Assembly: GCF_000002235.5 (NCBI RefSeq)
Contig: NW_022145594.1
Coordinates: 16,556,501 to 16,620,500 of the forward strand
Direction of reading: 5' to 3'
DNA from: Strongylocentrotus purpuratus
Lineage: Eukaryota; Echinodermata; Echinoidea; Camarodonta; Strongylocentrotidae
DNA: 64,000 nt
The first letter of the stretch is position 1. The number at the start of each line of letters is the position of its first letter. The notes below the pieces were generated by a model. It saw only the letters and a program-made list of their open reading frames with translations, did no database searches and was not told the DNA's origin. This document shows positions 43,963 to 54,899 of this stretch, piece after piece. Both the position numbers and the translations under genes were made by a program.

Positions 43963-44686
43963 GCGCGCATATTTTTTTTACACAACTGTTTAGCCACTTC
44001 AATCAAATATACTGTGCAAACGACTAGAGACAGAGTCTAGCATTACCCTTCGCAATTTTGTTAAATAATTGCTGGAGCTATACATGTGTATAGGGTCTAC
44101 ATAGTTTTACTCGTTATTTGTTTCGGGTTAAATCTATCCTCTCTTCTCTTTCATTATGTATTTCTGTGTTCTCCTTCAATCTATCCTCTTCTCTTTTGTC
44201 ATGTATTTCTTTTTTTCCTTCAATCTTTCCTTTTTCTCCTTCGTTGTATTTGTTTTTCCTTCAATCTATCCCCCAGTTCTCCTTCGTTATGTATTTCTTT
44301 GTTTTTCCTTCAATCTATCCTCTTTTACCTCGTCGATCATCTATTTCTGTGTTTTAATCTGATATAGATTAAGTTTCTCCTTCTTTATGTATTTCCCTGT
44401 TTTTCCATAGTCTAGATCTATGATCCTCTTAGCTCTTCAATTGTGTATTTCTATGTTCTTCCTTTGACTTATCCTCTTCTCTTTCCTTATGTATTTCCTT
44501 TTTTCCCCTTCTCCATATCCTATTCACTATCCTTGTTTTCCACTTTCTATCATCTTCCCTTCGAATTACCTGGGTGTACGTGCTTGTAAGTGCGCTGACG
44601 ACTTAGACTCTTTCACCAGAGCACTTCTTGGAATTTTTTCGCGAAAATGGCTAAACAGTTGTGTCAAAAAAAATATGCGCGCGCCG
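43963..44686. mobile_element. Foldback element with pyrimidine-repeat interior
   Basis: GCGCGCATATTTTTTTTACA, CAACTGTTTAGCCA (43963-44000) recurs inverted at 44646-44686. The middle (44130-44560) is a CT-rich tandem repeat of about 50 bases, TTCAATCTATCCTCTTCTC, TTATGTATTTCTGTGTT. CpG-rich arms with a pyrimidine array inside match the plan of the giant foldback at 23.7-27.8 kb, although the sequences differ. Confidence 0.75.
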
Positions 44687-45031
44687 GCCCGCAACCACCA
44701 TCGGTGTGCACTTGTAATGTGCAGTGGTTTGCAGTGAAACCTGTGAGAAAGTGTACTACATGCCCGGGCCTAGATGTCTGGAAATTGAGCATTGCGTGTC
44801 GATGCGTAGAGGAATAAAGCAGTGTCTTGTGTCACATACATGTAACCTTAAACAAGTCGTTTCTATAGTCTTTAGACAGCAAATTTATCTTATAGGCTAC
44901 CGTATACATGCAGAAATCTTTATCTGGAAATAATAGACCCATAAATGGTAAACAAAATTCTTTCCCCACAGGCTGTTCAAAGAAGTTTGTAGTATATGTG
45001 TTGCACATGCATACCTTATCAACCATTCACT

Positions 45032-45785
45032 GGGCCGTATGCATAAAAAGTAGCAATTGCTTGTGCTAGCCTTTTACTTGAATCCGTATGTATAAACATA
45101 AGCAATTGCTTGCAAGCAAATGCTTTTGCTAGCAAGCACAAGCAATTGCTTGATGTCCGCAAGCAATTGCTTAAAGATCAAGCAATTGCTTAAAAACGTA
45201 TGCATAAAACGAACCTTTTGCTTGTTCTTATAAGCAATTGCTTACGTTTTTTCAAGCTCCGTCATAGCAGCTTGAGCTCTTGCTTAATCGGGACGTTCGC
45301 GGTTAAGCATCATGTTTATGCTCGTTAGAGAAAAACCAAAGTTGTACAGGAGTAGAATAAATCGAGAAGAAATTGCTCCCGAGACCTATCGGAAACTATT
45401 CCGTTTCGACAAAGAGAACGTCGAGTGGTTAGCACACAGGTTCATACCTGAACATGATGAAAAACGGGGAGGATGTCTGACAACGGTGGAGAGCATGGAG
45501 GCCAGGAAAGGCTACCCCACACGCATGACATTTGAATACACTACTAGTATGCGAAACCCGCCTTTGTTCTCCCATGAATGATGTTCGCACCGGCGTGACG
45601 TCGCTACTGTTGAGATCGTAAGCAATTGCTTGCTGGAGGCAAGCAAAAGGTTTGAGCACAAGCAAAATGTTATGCATACGGATTTAAGCAATTGCTTGAG
45701 CTTGATCTTTTGCTTGACAAGCAATTGCTTGCAAGCTTGCAAGCAATTTCTTGCAAGCAATTGCTACTTTTTATGCATACGGCCC
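45032..45785. mobile_element. AAGCAATTGCTT palindrome element with Harbinger-like fragment
   Basis: The ends are perfect inverted repeats, GGGCCGTATGCATAAAAAGT at the left and its complement at the right, running on into AGCAATTGCTT. Both flanks are built from many copies of the 12-base palindrome AAGCAATTGCTT and of CTTGCAAGC. The centre holds a transposase-like frame (45312-45581). The GGGCC ends suit the PIF/Harbinger superfamily, but I see no TWA duplication. Confidence 0.8.
45312..45581 (+). pseudogene. PIF/Harbinger-like transposase N-terminal fragment
   Basis: The 89-residue frame has YRSRINREEI, ETYRKLFRFDKENVEWLAHRF and EKRGGCLTTVESMEA. This resembles the region before the DDE domain in HARBI1-type transposases (R-F-x-R-F/N-v-x-W-L pattern, then GG.L....M). 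The DDE catalytic part is missing. The frame then drifts into unrelated sequence, so this is a captured or residual exon. Confidence 0.5.
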
Positions 45786-45825
45786 AATTTTGTTTTAACT
45801 TTATTTATTTTCTCATTAATTGTAG

Positions 45826-45983
45826 GCATCCTTTTTTAACATCTCTCGCAAAGCAGTGGATTCAAAGCACATTGTGGCCTCAGCATATTGATGTGAAACC
45901 ACGCAGAAAATGCTACTTTCTCTCAACCTTGTGGATGTTCCCTAAGGATCAGCAGCCTCTTGAAACAGTTGAAGCCATTATCG
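45826..45983 (+). CDS. Possible orphan exon, unrecognised
   Basis: A pyrimidine-rich acceptor (TCTCATTAATTGTAG) and a GTAAAT donor bound 158 bases, open in a frame reading WIQSTLWPQHIDVKPRRK, then FPKDQQPLETVEAIIG. I recognise no domain. It lies just outside the AAGCAATTGCTT element and could belong to a host gene or to the transposon before truncation. Weak evidence. Confidence 0.2.
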
Positions 45984-45999
45984 GTAAATGTGAACATGT

Positions 46000-47990
46000 A
46001 CTTGTATTATTTCTGTACATTTATTTGTCATATTATGCATAATCACAGAGGCACTGACTAATTAGACACTACAGAATGGATCATTTCATTTGAAAGGCTT
46101 ATTTGTCCGAAGTTTCAATTATATATTTTTAATTCAATTAAATTTAGATCACTCTAACCTGCAGGTATGTTGCAATAACCGACAATATTTTGTGAGTTTC
46201 AAACAGTGTATTTTTTAACCTTCAGCATAGGTCAAGGAGCTTTCATTCAACACTCATACAGGAATGCCATTTTTCAGGCAATAGCCTGAATTCAGGCCCT
46301 GGCGAGTTATTTTCATACCATAGTTTTGGTTTTTTGTGTACAAGCTAGGCAGCTAGCTCATTCCAGGTAATTTTTCAGGCCCTCTGATCAATTCTTACTG
46401 GCATCCCTGAAACTAGAATTGTATTGATAATTTACCAAACAAAATCCTGAATCACGTTATGCATTGCCCACAAATGTTTAAAATCCAAAGGTGTGTTGAC
46501 TTTATGTTTGTGAGCAATAAGTGCTTTTCTGACAGAATTCATTGTTTACATCCCAGCTTTAAAATATATGAAAGTTTTTCTTAAATTGTATTTCTTTCTT
46601 TTTGCTTTATTCATGCATTAGAATTCCTTGCGTCTATGTTCCCTGGATCTGAAAGCAGTGCATAATGCAGGAGATTCCACCCAAAAGCTAACCCACGAGT
46701 CCAAGCTGAAGAGGAATATTTCCAAAAATTAAATCTACACTTACCCGATAGCTTTACTGCAATTTACTGGAAGGGGAGGGGTGAGGTGTAGCCACAAAGC
46801 TGAATGGCTAAGCTGTAGAACTGAAATTCCCATTCATGTCACTTGCAATTTTACGAACTGACATAATAACGATTTGGGTAAAAGATTCCAATATTTTGCG
46901 TATATTTATATTTACTATTTATGAATGTTAATGTAGTACATTTGATATGCTAAGTCTCATTCTCACCACCGCCCCCCATCCCATCCGCTTCATATCAAAT
47001 CTTAAAACCTGTTCCAATATGCTGTGTCGCCAAATGTGAACATCGTGGTTTCAACAGGCAAGCAACCATCATCAGAAAACTCTGCAGGTATCAGAGAAGC
47101 TCTCCCTGTTCCCCTTGCTGCCAACTTGTTCCTTTTGAGTGTAAGAAATAACTTAGCTAAACCAGGTGTTTATCATTTGTGCCATTTTTCTCTTGTGTGT
47201 GATTTAGATTGTATACTTTTATACTTTATATTCAATTCTTGCCATAAACTTAGATATTCCCCTTGTATGTAACAAGTATTGATCTTTCATGTTCAGGAAT
47301 TGTTTCCAACAACCTTTTGTTTTATGTGATAGTCTTTATCTGCACTAAAGTCTTGGGGTGGTTTTGAGGAGCAGTTTTGCAGCGTGGAGACGAGGTAGAG
47401 CTGCACTGATGAATGCCCAGCTTTCCACTATGCTGTTTTGCTGAATATGAGGAAGTTCCCCAGTCTGCTGTTTGCTTGTCTACTAAACAACTGTATCAGT
47501 GTAGCTTTACCTAGTATCTATGCTGCTAACCTGCTTCTCACAACCGCAAGACTTATAAGTTAAGCCAATTTATGTTTTAGTTTCTTGTAACTGAATTAAA
47601 TCTGAAATGAAGCAGCACAATTTATAACAAAGCAAATATCTTTGTGATGGCCTGTTAACTTTCTTAAAATCAATTATGAGACTGACAGAAATACACTAGG
47701 TATTTATACAGCATGTTTTGGAAGAAGTGTCAAGATGGTGATGGAAAGATGTATAGAAGACAAGTTAGATAGAAGAAGAAGGTATAACAATAAGTATCCT
47801 TTATTTTTGTTATCCATTTTTCACACCATATACATGTACATTAAAAATATGAAAATTACTTTCTGTCTGGCATGTATATATATTATGTGATGCAATATTT
47901 GTTGCTTTGTTTTTACTGTGTAAATGTTCAGAATGTGTTCATGAAGTGACTTTTACACTTTCTTCCTTGATCAGGTGGTCATATAGGTGT
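46000..47990. other. Gene-free stretch
   Basis: AT-rich sequence of ordinary complexity. An ORF at 47024-47272 (82 residues) has no recognisable domain. No inverted repeat stood out. Confidence 0.45.
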
Positions 47991-48044
47991 CATTTAGAGG
48001 ACAAAAAAGACGTAAAGATCATGTTAGGATAAAAGGTATATCGA

Positions 48045-48665
48045 AAGGACCAGTAAGATGTAAATATCACGTCAAAATTTGATGTCCATACAACGTATAC
48101 ACGACGTCTGTAGGACGTCTTTCTTTGACTAACAAGACGTAATAATCACGTCAAAATACGACGTCTATACTACAAAATATGACGTCCATATGACGTCTTC
48201 ACGCTGGCTTCCATGGTACAAGTTGACGTCTTAAAGACGTCTTTCTTTGACTAGTAAGACGTAAATATGACGTCCATACGACATCTTCCTAAGGTACAAG
48301 TTGACGTCTTAAAGATGTCTTTCTTAGACTAATAAGACGTAAAAATCACGTCAAATATGACGTCCTCATGACGACGTACGCGGGTGCAAAATCATGTCTT
48401 TTTGACGTCGTGTTATGTCGTCTTAAAGACGTCTTTCTTTGACTAGTAAGACGTAAATATGACGTCCATACGACGTCTTCCTAAGGTACAAGTTGACGTC
48501 TTAAAGACGTCTTTCTTTGACTAATAAGACGTAAAAATCACGTCAAAATATGACGTCCTCATGACGACGTACGCGGGTGCAAAATCATGTCTTTTTGACG
48601 TCGTGTTATGTCGTCTTAAAGACGGAGTACAAGACGTAAATATGACGTGATATTTACCAGTCTCT
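48045..48665. repeat. GACGTC-rich palindromic repeat element
   Basis: Dozens of GACGT/ACGTC motifs include units of about 190 bases, in which ATGACGACGTACGCGGGTGC is repeated at 48368 and 48561. The ends are roughly inverted: GACCAGTAAGATGTAAATAT, CACGTC against ACGTGATATTTACCAGTC. No coding frame. Confidence 0.7.
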
Positions 48666-48699
48666 GCTATCAGGGATGTTGCAAATCAGCTCATTCCTT

Positions 48700-49990
48700 C
48701 TGACTTCTGATGTCATCTCATACAGTTTATTGATGAGGATTCGGTGGTTGACTGTGCCATTATGCTGCAGAAAGATTTAAATAATCGTGATTTTCCACTC
48801 TAAAAGCCATCTTCATTGAATTTTGTGAGGTTCAGGAGTTGACTAGTGAATGATTTGAAGCCTGTCTGTTTAAGAATAAGATGGTCATCCACAAGCAAAG
48901 GCATTTGGTTTAGAAGAAGGCATTCAAAGAGCTTCCGCATGTGGTGGAGTAAGGAAATTGCTCTTAGGGATTGATGTGTCTTTGTCTGGTTTCAGTAGCG
49001 CAATGACCCTTGCTCTCTTCCAGATCTCGGGAATCTGGAACTTAAAAATTCATTGAAAATGTCAAGCAACCATCTGAGTGCATCAAGTGCTAAGTGTTTA
49101 ACCTTTTCCACAAGGATATCGTCAAGACTTGCAGCCTTGTTGTTTACATGGCCTTGATTGCAGTTTCCAAATCACCCATCGTAAATGGTCTTGTGAACTC
49201 TGTAAATTCTCATGAAGGTGCGTCTGCAGATTGAGCTTAGCTCTCGGAGAACGGTGGTATAAATTTCCCCAACTGTTCAGGAGGAGTTGTCGGGCAATCT
49301 GGTCAGCAGTGACCTGTGGCCTTCGATCGTTGCAACTGTGTATAGTCATTTCCTAAGATGCGAATGATCTTCCGGTTTTTCCTACTACTATGAGTCTATA
49401 TGTGTTTTCAATGAGCTCTTGCCATTTCTTCCGCCTACCTTCCACGATGGAATTGGTAATCCTCATGCAACGCCTTTGAGTCATCAGTCAAGCCAGGTGT
49501 ATGTGAGTTTAAACTCGCATATCCCTGGTCAAGCCCTGTATGTACTTTGTGCAGTAGCCCCGATGGATGTTGTTTTGCGGTGATGATTTGACTGATTCAA
49601 CAAAAGCATTATAATTGCTTGGGGTAGCAGGAAGATCTGAAATAGCAAAGTCTAGGTCATCAGTGAATCCCTTCCAGTCAGCTTTCCTATGATTAAAACG
49701 TTGTCTGAAGGAAACAGCACGGGGTGAAACAACTGCATTGATCTTGAGAAGAGCTGTGGGCAGGTGTTGGGTGTGGGGATCTGGTCCAGCAAAAGCTCTC
49801 ACATTGGTTGGCAATGGTAGCTCATGCAAAGATTAGGTCCGGGTTGTATCCTCGTCTCCACCGTGAGCTATTGGAAGAAGGGGGAAGCTTTGCATCATGG
49901 ATGAGAAAACCCTGGTTCAAGTCCCCCCATTTCTCTACTAGCCTACTGTCATTGTTAGTTTCAACGTAGCCCCAGTTGGTACTATTGCTG
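48700..49990 (-). mobile_element. Decayed LINE fragment (linker to RT start)
   Basis: On the minus strand, 49829-49509 gives HELPLPTNVRAFAGPDPHTQ and FNHRKADWKGFTDDLD, a linker typical of LINE ORF2. Further along, RRKKWQELIEN and FTMGDLETAIKAM continue in shifting frames, then pieces matching the RT fingers (SLLHHMRKLFE-like) down to about 48700. Many stops. No palm motif is visible, because the copy is truncated toward its 3' end. Confidence 0.65.
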
Positions 49991-49999
49991 TTGATGTCA

Positions 50000-50895
50000 T
50001 TTAAATGATCACATTATGACTGCTATTAGTGACGTTTGGCTTCCAGACAAATGGTTAACTAATGATATGGTATTGCAATCCACGATGCAGACCCCACAAT
50101 TGACAAATATTTAAATACATAACAAATCGCTTTAAGATCATCTTTAAACATAAGAAATCACTTTCTGACAACTATTTTTTCTTGAGGTTATTGGTTGTCA
50201 TTGAGTGATTAGCTTATAAGTGTTTAGAAAAAAGAAGTAATAAAGCGTATAGTATGTAAGTTATTCATATCCACTTAATACAAAAAAAATGTTAATGTCA
50301 ATTTGTACTTGATTTGTAAATGCTTGATGGTACCGATTGTGATTATTATGATTCTGATGATAAGGAGGAAATGATGATGGTTATAAGAATTGTGAAGATT
50401 ATGATGATGATAATAAATAGTATTACTACCAATACAAAAATATGATATTCTCAATCATCATCTTCATTTAAAATAGATATCACTCCAAACTCGAAGCTCA
50501 AATGAGGTATAACCTCAGCCCTCTCATGAAGCATCTTGGTCTCGTGAGGCACCAACAACATAACAAAATAATAGTTCTAATTAAATCAGAAGCAATTTGT
50601 CAATATTAAATTAGTTCTATTTCTTCTGTTCGCTTTTGAATTGATTTACGGTATTCACAATTAAACATTCCAACATAATATTTTAATCTGGGCCTATATT
50701 ATAAACTGAAATGTTTCATTTTGTTTTAATTTTTTTGTTTTGTTTCTTTCAAGTTTTGCAAATCATTGATAGGAACACGTTCAAGAAAATTAAAAATGTG
50801 ATTGATTAACAGTTTGATTTACAATAAGTATCCCACTTACTGTTACGTATTTAACAAGCAGCATTCTACAATCAAATTTCAAACATATTTCTAAG
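50000..50895. other. Gene-free stretch
   Basis: AT-rich, with a GAT/ATG-rich patch near 50340-50420. Nothing recognisable. Confidence 0.45.
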
Positions 50896-50899
50896 TAGC

Positions 50900-51305
50900 T
50901 TAAAGGTAAAGACCAGTTTTGGAAACGCCCCCTCTCAAAAATGAAATGGAAGCTCTTATTACCAATCATGTTAAAGAATATGTTTTGACTACTAATACGT
51001 GATCATACAAATTTTGCCGAGAAACCGCCTACTTATTGATATATTCGGTACATTATTATATCTATTTGGACCTGATAGATATAACGCAAGTGTCGCGCCC
51101 GTGTCGCGTAGTCCCGCATACATCTTTCTGTGTACAGTACTTGTAACTTTACCAAGACTGGGCCAAATTTCTTATCATTTTGATGATTCCAGAACCTTGT
51201 AGTACACACCAATACTTATATGCTAGATGATCAGCCTTTTCTGATCGATTCCACAACGTTTCTCTTACAATGCAATCGCATGACCATAACTGTTTTTATC
51301 TTTAA
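50900..51305 (+). mobile_element. TTAA MITE, family B, copy 3
   Basis: A full-length but more diverged copy with TTAA at both ends. The right inverted repeat has decayed to AACTGTTTTTATCTTTAA. Confidence 0.8.
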
Positions 51306-51333
51306 GGCAGTGTTTTTCCCTTCCATTACATGA

Positions 51334-51718
51334 TTAAAGGGATCCGGTAGCTTTGTCTCAGATTCTGAAACAAAATTCTGGATTTAGCTCATGATGCAAT
51401 GATAATTATAAACCTTTAGGTCAGTCAGGAACCCCATGACTTTTACAAGCCGATCGCCTGTCTGATTATCAAGATATTTATGATTGGAATTACAAATTTT
51501 GAAAACCGTTCGCCTGACGGTTTTCATAACACTAAGGTCTATTGGGGAAAACGAGTACGGTAAAACCGGTCACTCAAAGATTTTTACTTTTTGAGGCACT
51601 TCTTGATCATTTTGAAGCGCAATTTTTTTTAGGGCTTCAATATTACACCATATCACAGACACTGATAACACTTAGGGCCGTGTATCTCAGTTTTAACATT
51701 GTTAAACGATCCCTTTAA
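51334..51718 (-). mobile_element. TTAA MITE, family A, copy 3 (inverted)
   Basis: A complete copy in reverse orientation, with TTAA at both ends (51334-51337 and 51715-51718) and the AGGGATC termini intact. It lies only 28 bases from a family B copy. Confidence 0.85.
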
Positions 51719-52254
51719 GCGCTAAGCACGTTCAAGCCCTTCTGCATGTCACAACGGACCCACTTACAAACATGTCCCTTCGTGGCGAAAGAGCGTGAAT
51801 GGTGTTCGAGCCCTTTAGCCGGGCAGAAAGATAATGCTCTATAGGAAGTTGATTTATAATCGCTTTTAATTATATTTACGTTGACGATTTCATTATTGGG
51901 TGAAATTGGGAAGATGTTTGGACTGTAATTACTTCAAAATAATCACAATATGAATAAATCGTTAATTTGTAAAATCAGTGTGTTATATTTCAAAAAGAAT
52001 ATTTTGTTCTTCAAATCAAACTTAGTGCATTCGATTCCAATGGGTTAGATCCACATAATGTATTAGATGAATAAATATCAAATTGAGTTGAATTAGCGCC
52101 CTTTGGAACTAAGTTCTGCAATTCACAGATAGTGTCGGATATTTATATTTTCTCTCAAATTGTTCATAATTATATTACTCAAGTAGTTTCCATTTTATCA
52201 GCCATTTTTTTCTATTGAAGCACAAAGGAATATCTCTATGATCATTATAGTATA

Positions 52255-52465
52255 GAAACACTAAAGGAAAGAACGAGATGAGAGAAGTATAAATGAGGTA
52301 TAGCATGAGCAAAGATACACAAAGAAGATGAAAGAAAAAAGATGTCGAAATACATATGGAATGAAAAAAAACAATTACAGGAGGAAAAAAAACATTAGGA
52401 ACGGAAAATGATAAAAGGATCAAACGAAAACAGCACAATAAAAGATAGAAAGAAAAATAAAAAAA
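52255..52465 (+). repeat. Degenerate purine-rich tract
   Basis: Loose units of AAAGATACACAAAGAAGATG and GAAAGAAAAA resemble the purine arm of the giant foldback, but are short and strongly diverged. Confidence 0.5.
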
Positions 52466-53043
52466 TATTAGCCGTGTTTGCTGTCAAATACTTACCTACG
52501 TGAAATCAGACGGTTTACGGTCGACGTCGCTATACACATTAGAGTGATTGCAGTTAACATAATTGTAGAAAATAGAGATATGCCTTTCTGTCGCCGCAGT
52601 ACGAGAGGAAACGATACAAACGACCAGTTTCGCGACGTATCCAAACCGAGTGCACAGGTCCCCACGAGGCGCCTGGACACGGTTGACTCCACCCACCCGC
52701 TAAGAGCGACCGCACCCCGATAGATAGGGCGCGAATTGCACACACTAGCCGCTACCAGACTGGGGAAGCTATAATTGTGTGCCCAACCTAGCAACATCTA
52801 TTGTGCGCAACCAACACCCCGCCCACCGAAACGCAACCACTCCTAACAGGAGAACGGAACCTCACGCATCCAGGCACCCCACGAACCCAACTCGAACACA
52901 TTACGAAACCGGTCCATTGAAAAGCGGCGCCTCCCTGCACGTATGGACAAAAGTTTCATGTTGGTAATGAATATTATTACATGCAACTTTTTTACTCTTA
53001 CTCTTAAATGACAACGAACTTGGCAAGACAGCACAAGGCAACG

Positions 53044-54530
53044 AGTAATGCGGTGGTCACATCCCCCCGTACTTGCAAGTGTGTGCTATCTTCGTGCAAA
53101 AACGTGGGCAAAATTTGGGTATCCGTACGTGATGAGTACCGCCTCCGTACGGATTTGGGACACACCGTAGCACTTTTAGTGCACGAGGAACTTTCGCTGC
53201 GTTCGGGCAGCGTTCGGGCTACCGATTCACCCCAGTGCGTGTGACGTGCGTGCCCGGTACTGCCAACGAGCACACAACGCACTGACTCCGTGCCTCTTTT
53301 AAAGGCGCACGTGATAAGTGCGTGTTCCGTGCTTACTCGCCACTTCCCCAGTTCAACTGTCCAATGAGCACGCAGAACTCACGTGGACCGTACCGAGTAA
53401 GCACCTACAACGCAAGTTATGCGCACTGATTTATGCAGTATATAGTCTCTGCGGTGGAATGGGCGGCATCTTGAGGCAGCAACAGCTGGGACTTCTGGAG
53501 AACATCGGAATGTCGTCCTATATATACCTCGACATTGGGCGGAAAAAACTCACCGAGTTCATTGCACGTGCGTAAGGACACCGTACGCTTTTAAGCGTTG
53601 GTCACATCCCACCGTGCGTGTTTTTAGTCCGTACGGTTTTGGGAGAGGCCACGGCCGCCACGTTTTTCTGAAAACGTAGGAAGGGAGTGGCAAAGGCAGG
53701 CAGGGAGTACCGGCAACGCGCGTCACACTCACTGTGTAAGTACGTGGCCCGCACGCCACGCCTGGGCGTGAACGGTTGCGTGCATCGTACGTTGGGCACG
53801 TGGTAAGTGCGTTGTACGTGCTTACAACGTGCTTACAACGTACGGTCTCCGTGCGGTTGCCACGTTATCGTACGGAGGCCGTACTTACAAGTGCTCCTCA
53901 CGTACGGTGTCCTTACTCACTCGCATGTTGTAAGTGCGTGCACGTGCGATGAACTCGTGTTTATATAGGACGACATTCCGATGTTCTCCAGAAGTCCCAG
54001 CTGTTGCTGCCTCAAGATGCCGCCCATTCCACCGAAGAGACTATCTACTGCATAAATCAGTGCGAACAACGTGCGTTGTAAGTGCTTACTCGGTACGGTC
54101 CACGTGAGTTCTGCGTGCTCATTGGATAGCTAAACTGGGGAAGTGGCGAGTAAGCACGGACCACGCACTTATCACGTGCGCCTTTAAAAGACGCACGGAG
54201 TCAGTGCGTTGTGCGTTCGTTGGCAGTACCGGGCACGCACGTCACACGCACTGGGGTGAATCGGTAGCCCGAACGCAGCCCGAACGCAGCGAAAGTTCCT
54301 CGTGCACTAAAAGTGCTACGGTGTGTCTGCGTGCTCCCAAATCCGTACGGAGGCGGTACTCATCACGTACGGATACCCAAATTTTGCCCACGTTTTTGCA
54401 CGTAGACAGCACGCACTTGCAAGTACGGCGGGATGTGACCACCGCATTACGGATACCCAAATTTTGCCCCTGTTTTTGCACGTAGACAGCACGCACTAGC
54501 AAGTACGGCGGGATGTAACCACCGCATTAC
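53044..54530. mobile_element. CpG-rich foldback element with 480-bp arms
   Basis: Arms at 53044-53525 and 53963-54450 are near-perfect inverted copies, both ending in GTAATGCGGTGGTCACATCC-like termini. The loop of about 440 bases is itself built of GTACG/CGTAC and ACGTGC motifs. The right terminus is duplicated: 54371-54450 and 54451-54530 are tandem 80-bp copies. The arms carry the same meaningless ORF in opposite directions. No transposase. Confidence 0.9.
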
Positions 54531-54545
54531 TGATGAGCACATTCT

Positions 54546-54870
54546 TTAAGAATTTTTCCCGTGATGTGATCTTGCGCACTTGCTCTGCGTGATCACCTGC
54601 TTAAACAGCTTTACCACTTCCCATCTTTCGATAAGATGGTTGCATTGAACGGAATCATCAAACAAGGGTTGTTCTAGAGTAGTGGAGTCCCCACGATTTT
54701 CCCTTTCAAACCGACAAAAGAATTCATTCAACTCATTGGCCTTGTCTTTGGGATCAGATGCAAATAGGAAGGGGCCATCATTTTTCCTCGAAGAAAAACC
54801 TGTAATCTCCTTCATACATTTCCATGCGTCTCGGGGGCTCGGTGTTTGTTGCAATGACGACGAATATCGT
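54546..54870 (-). mobile_element. LINE ORF2 fragment
   Basis: The frame reads RDAWKCMKEITGF, DPKDKANELNEFFCRFEREN and VVKLFKQV, the linker just before the RT fingers in L2/CR1-type LINEs. It then ends against the foldback element. Only about 100 codons remain, and the place of the expected KAPGPD motif is corrupted. Confidence 0.65.
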
Positions 54871-54899
54871 CATTGCCTTGTTTTCGTTCACATTCTGCC

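Noticed and set aside
45032..45785. TWA target duplication for the AAGCAATTGCTT element
   Set aside because: Flanks read ACT and AAT with the GGGCC ends, so no duplication can be claimed.
53004..54502. Matching ORFs in opposite orientation (MRCVLVGSTGHARH-like)
   Set aside because: Identity comes from the inverted arms; composition is that of CpG-rich repeat DNA with no recognisable protein.
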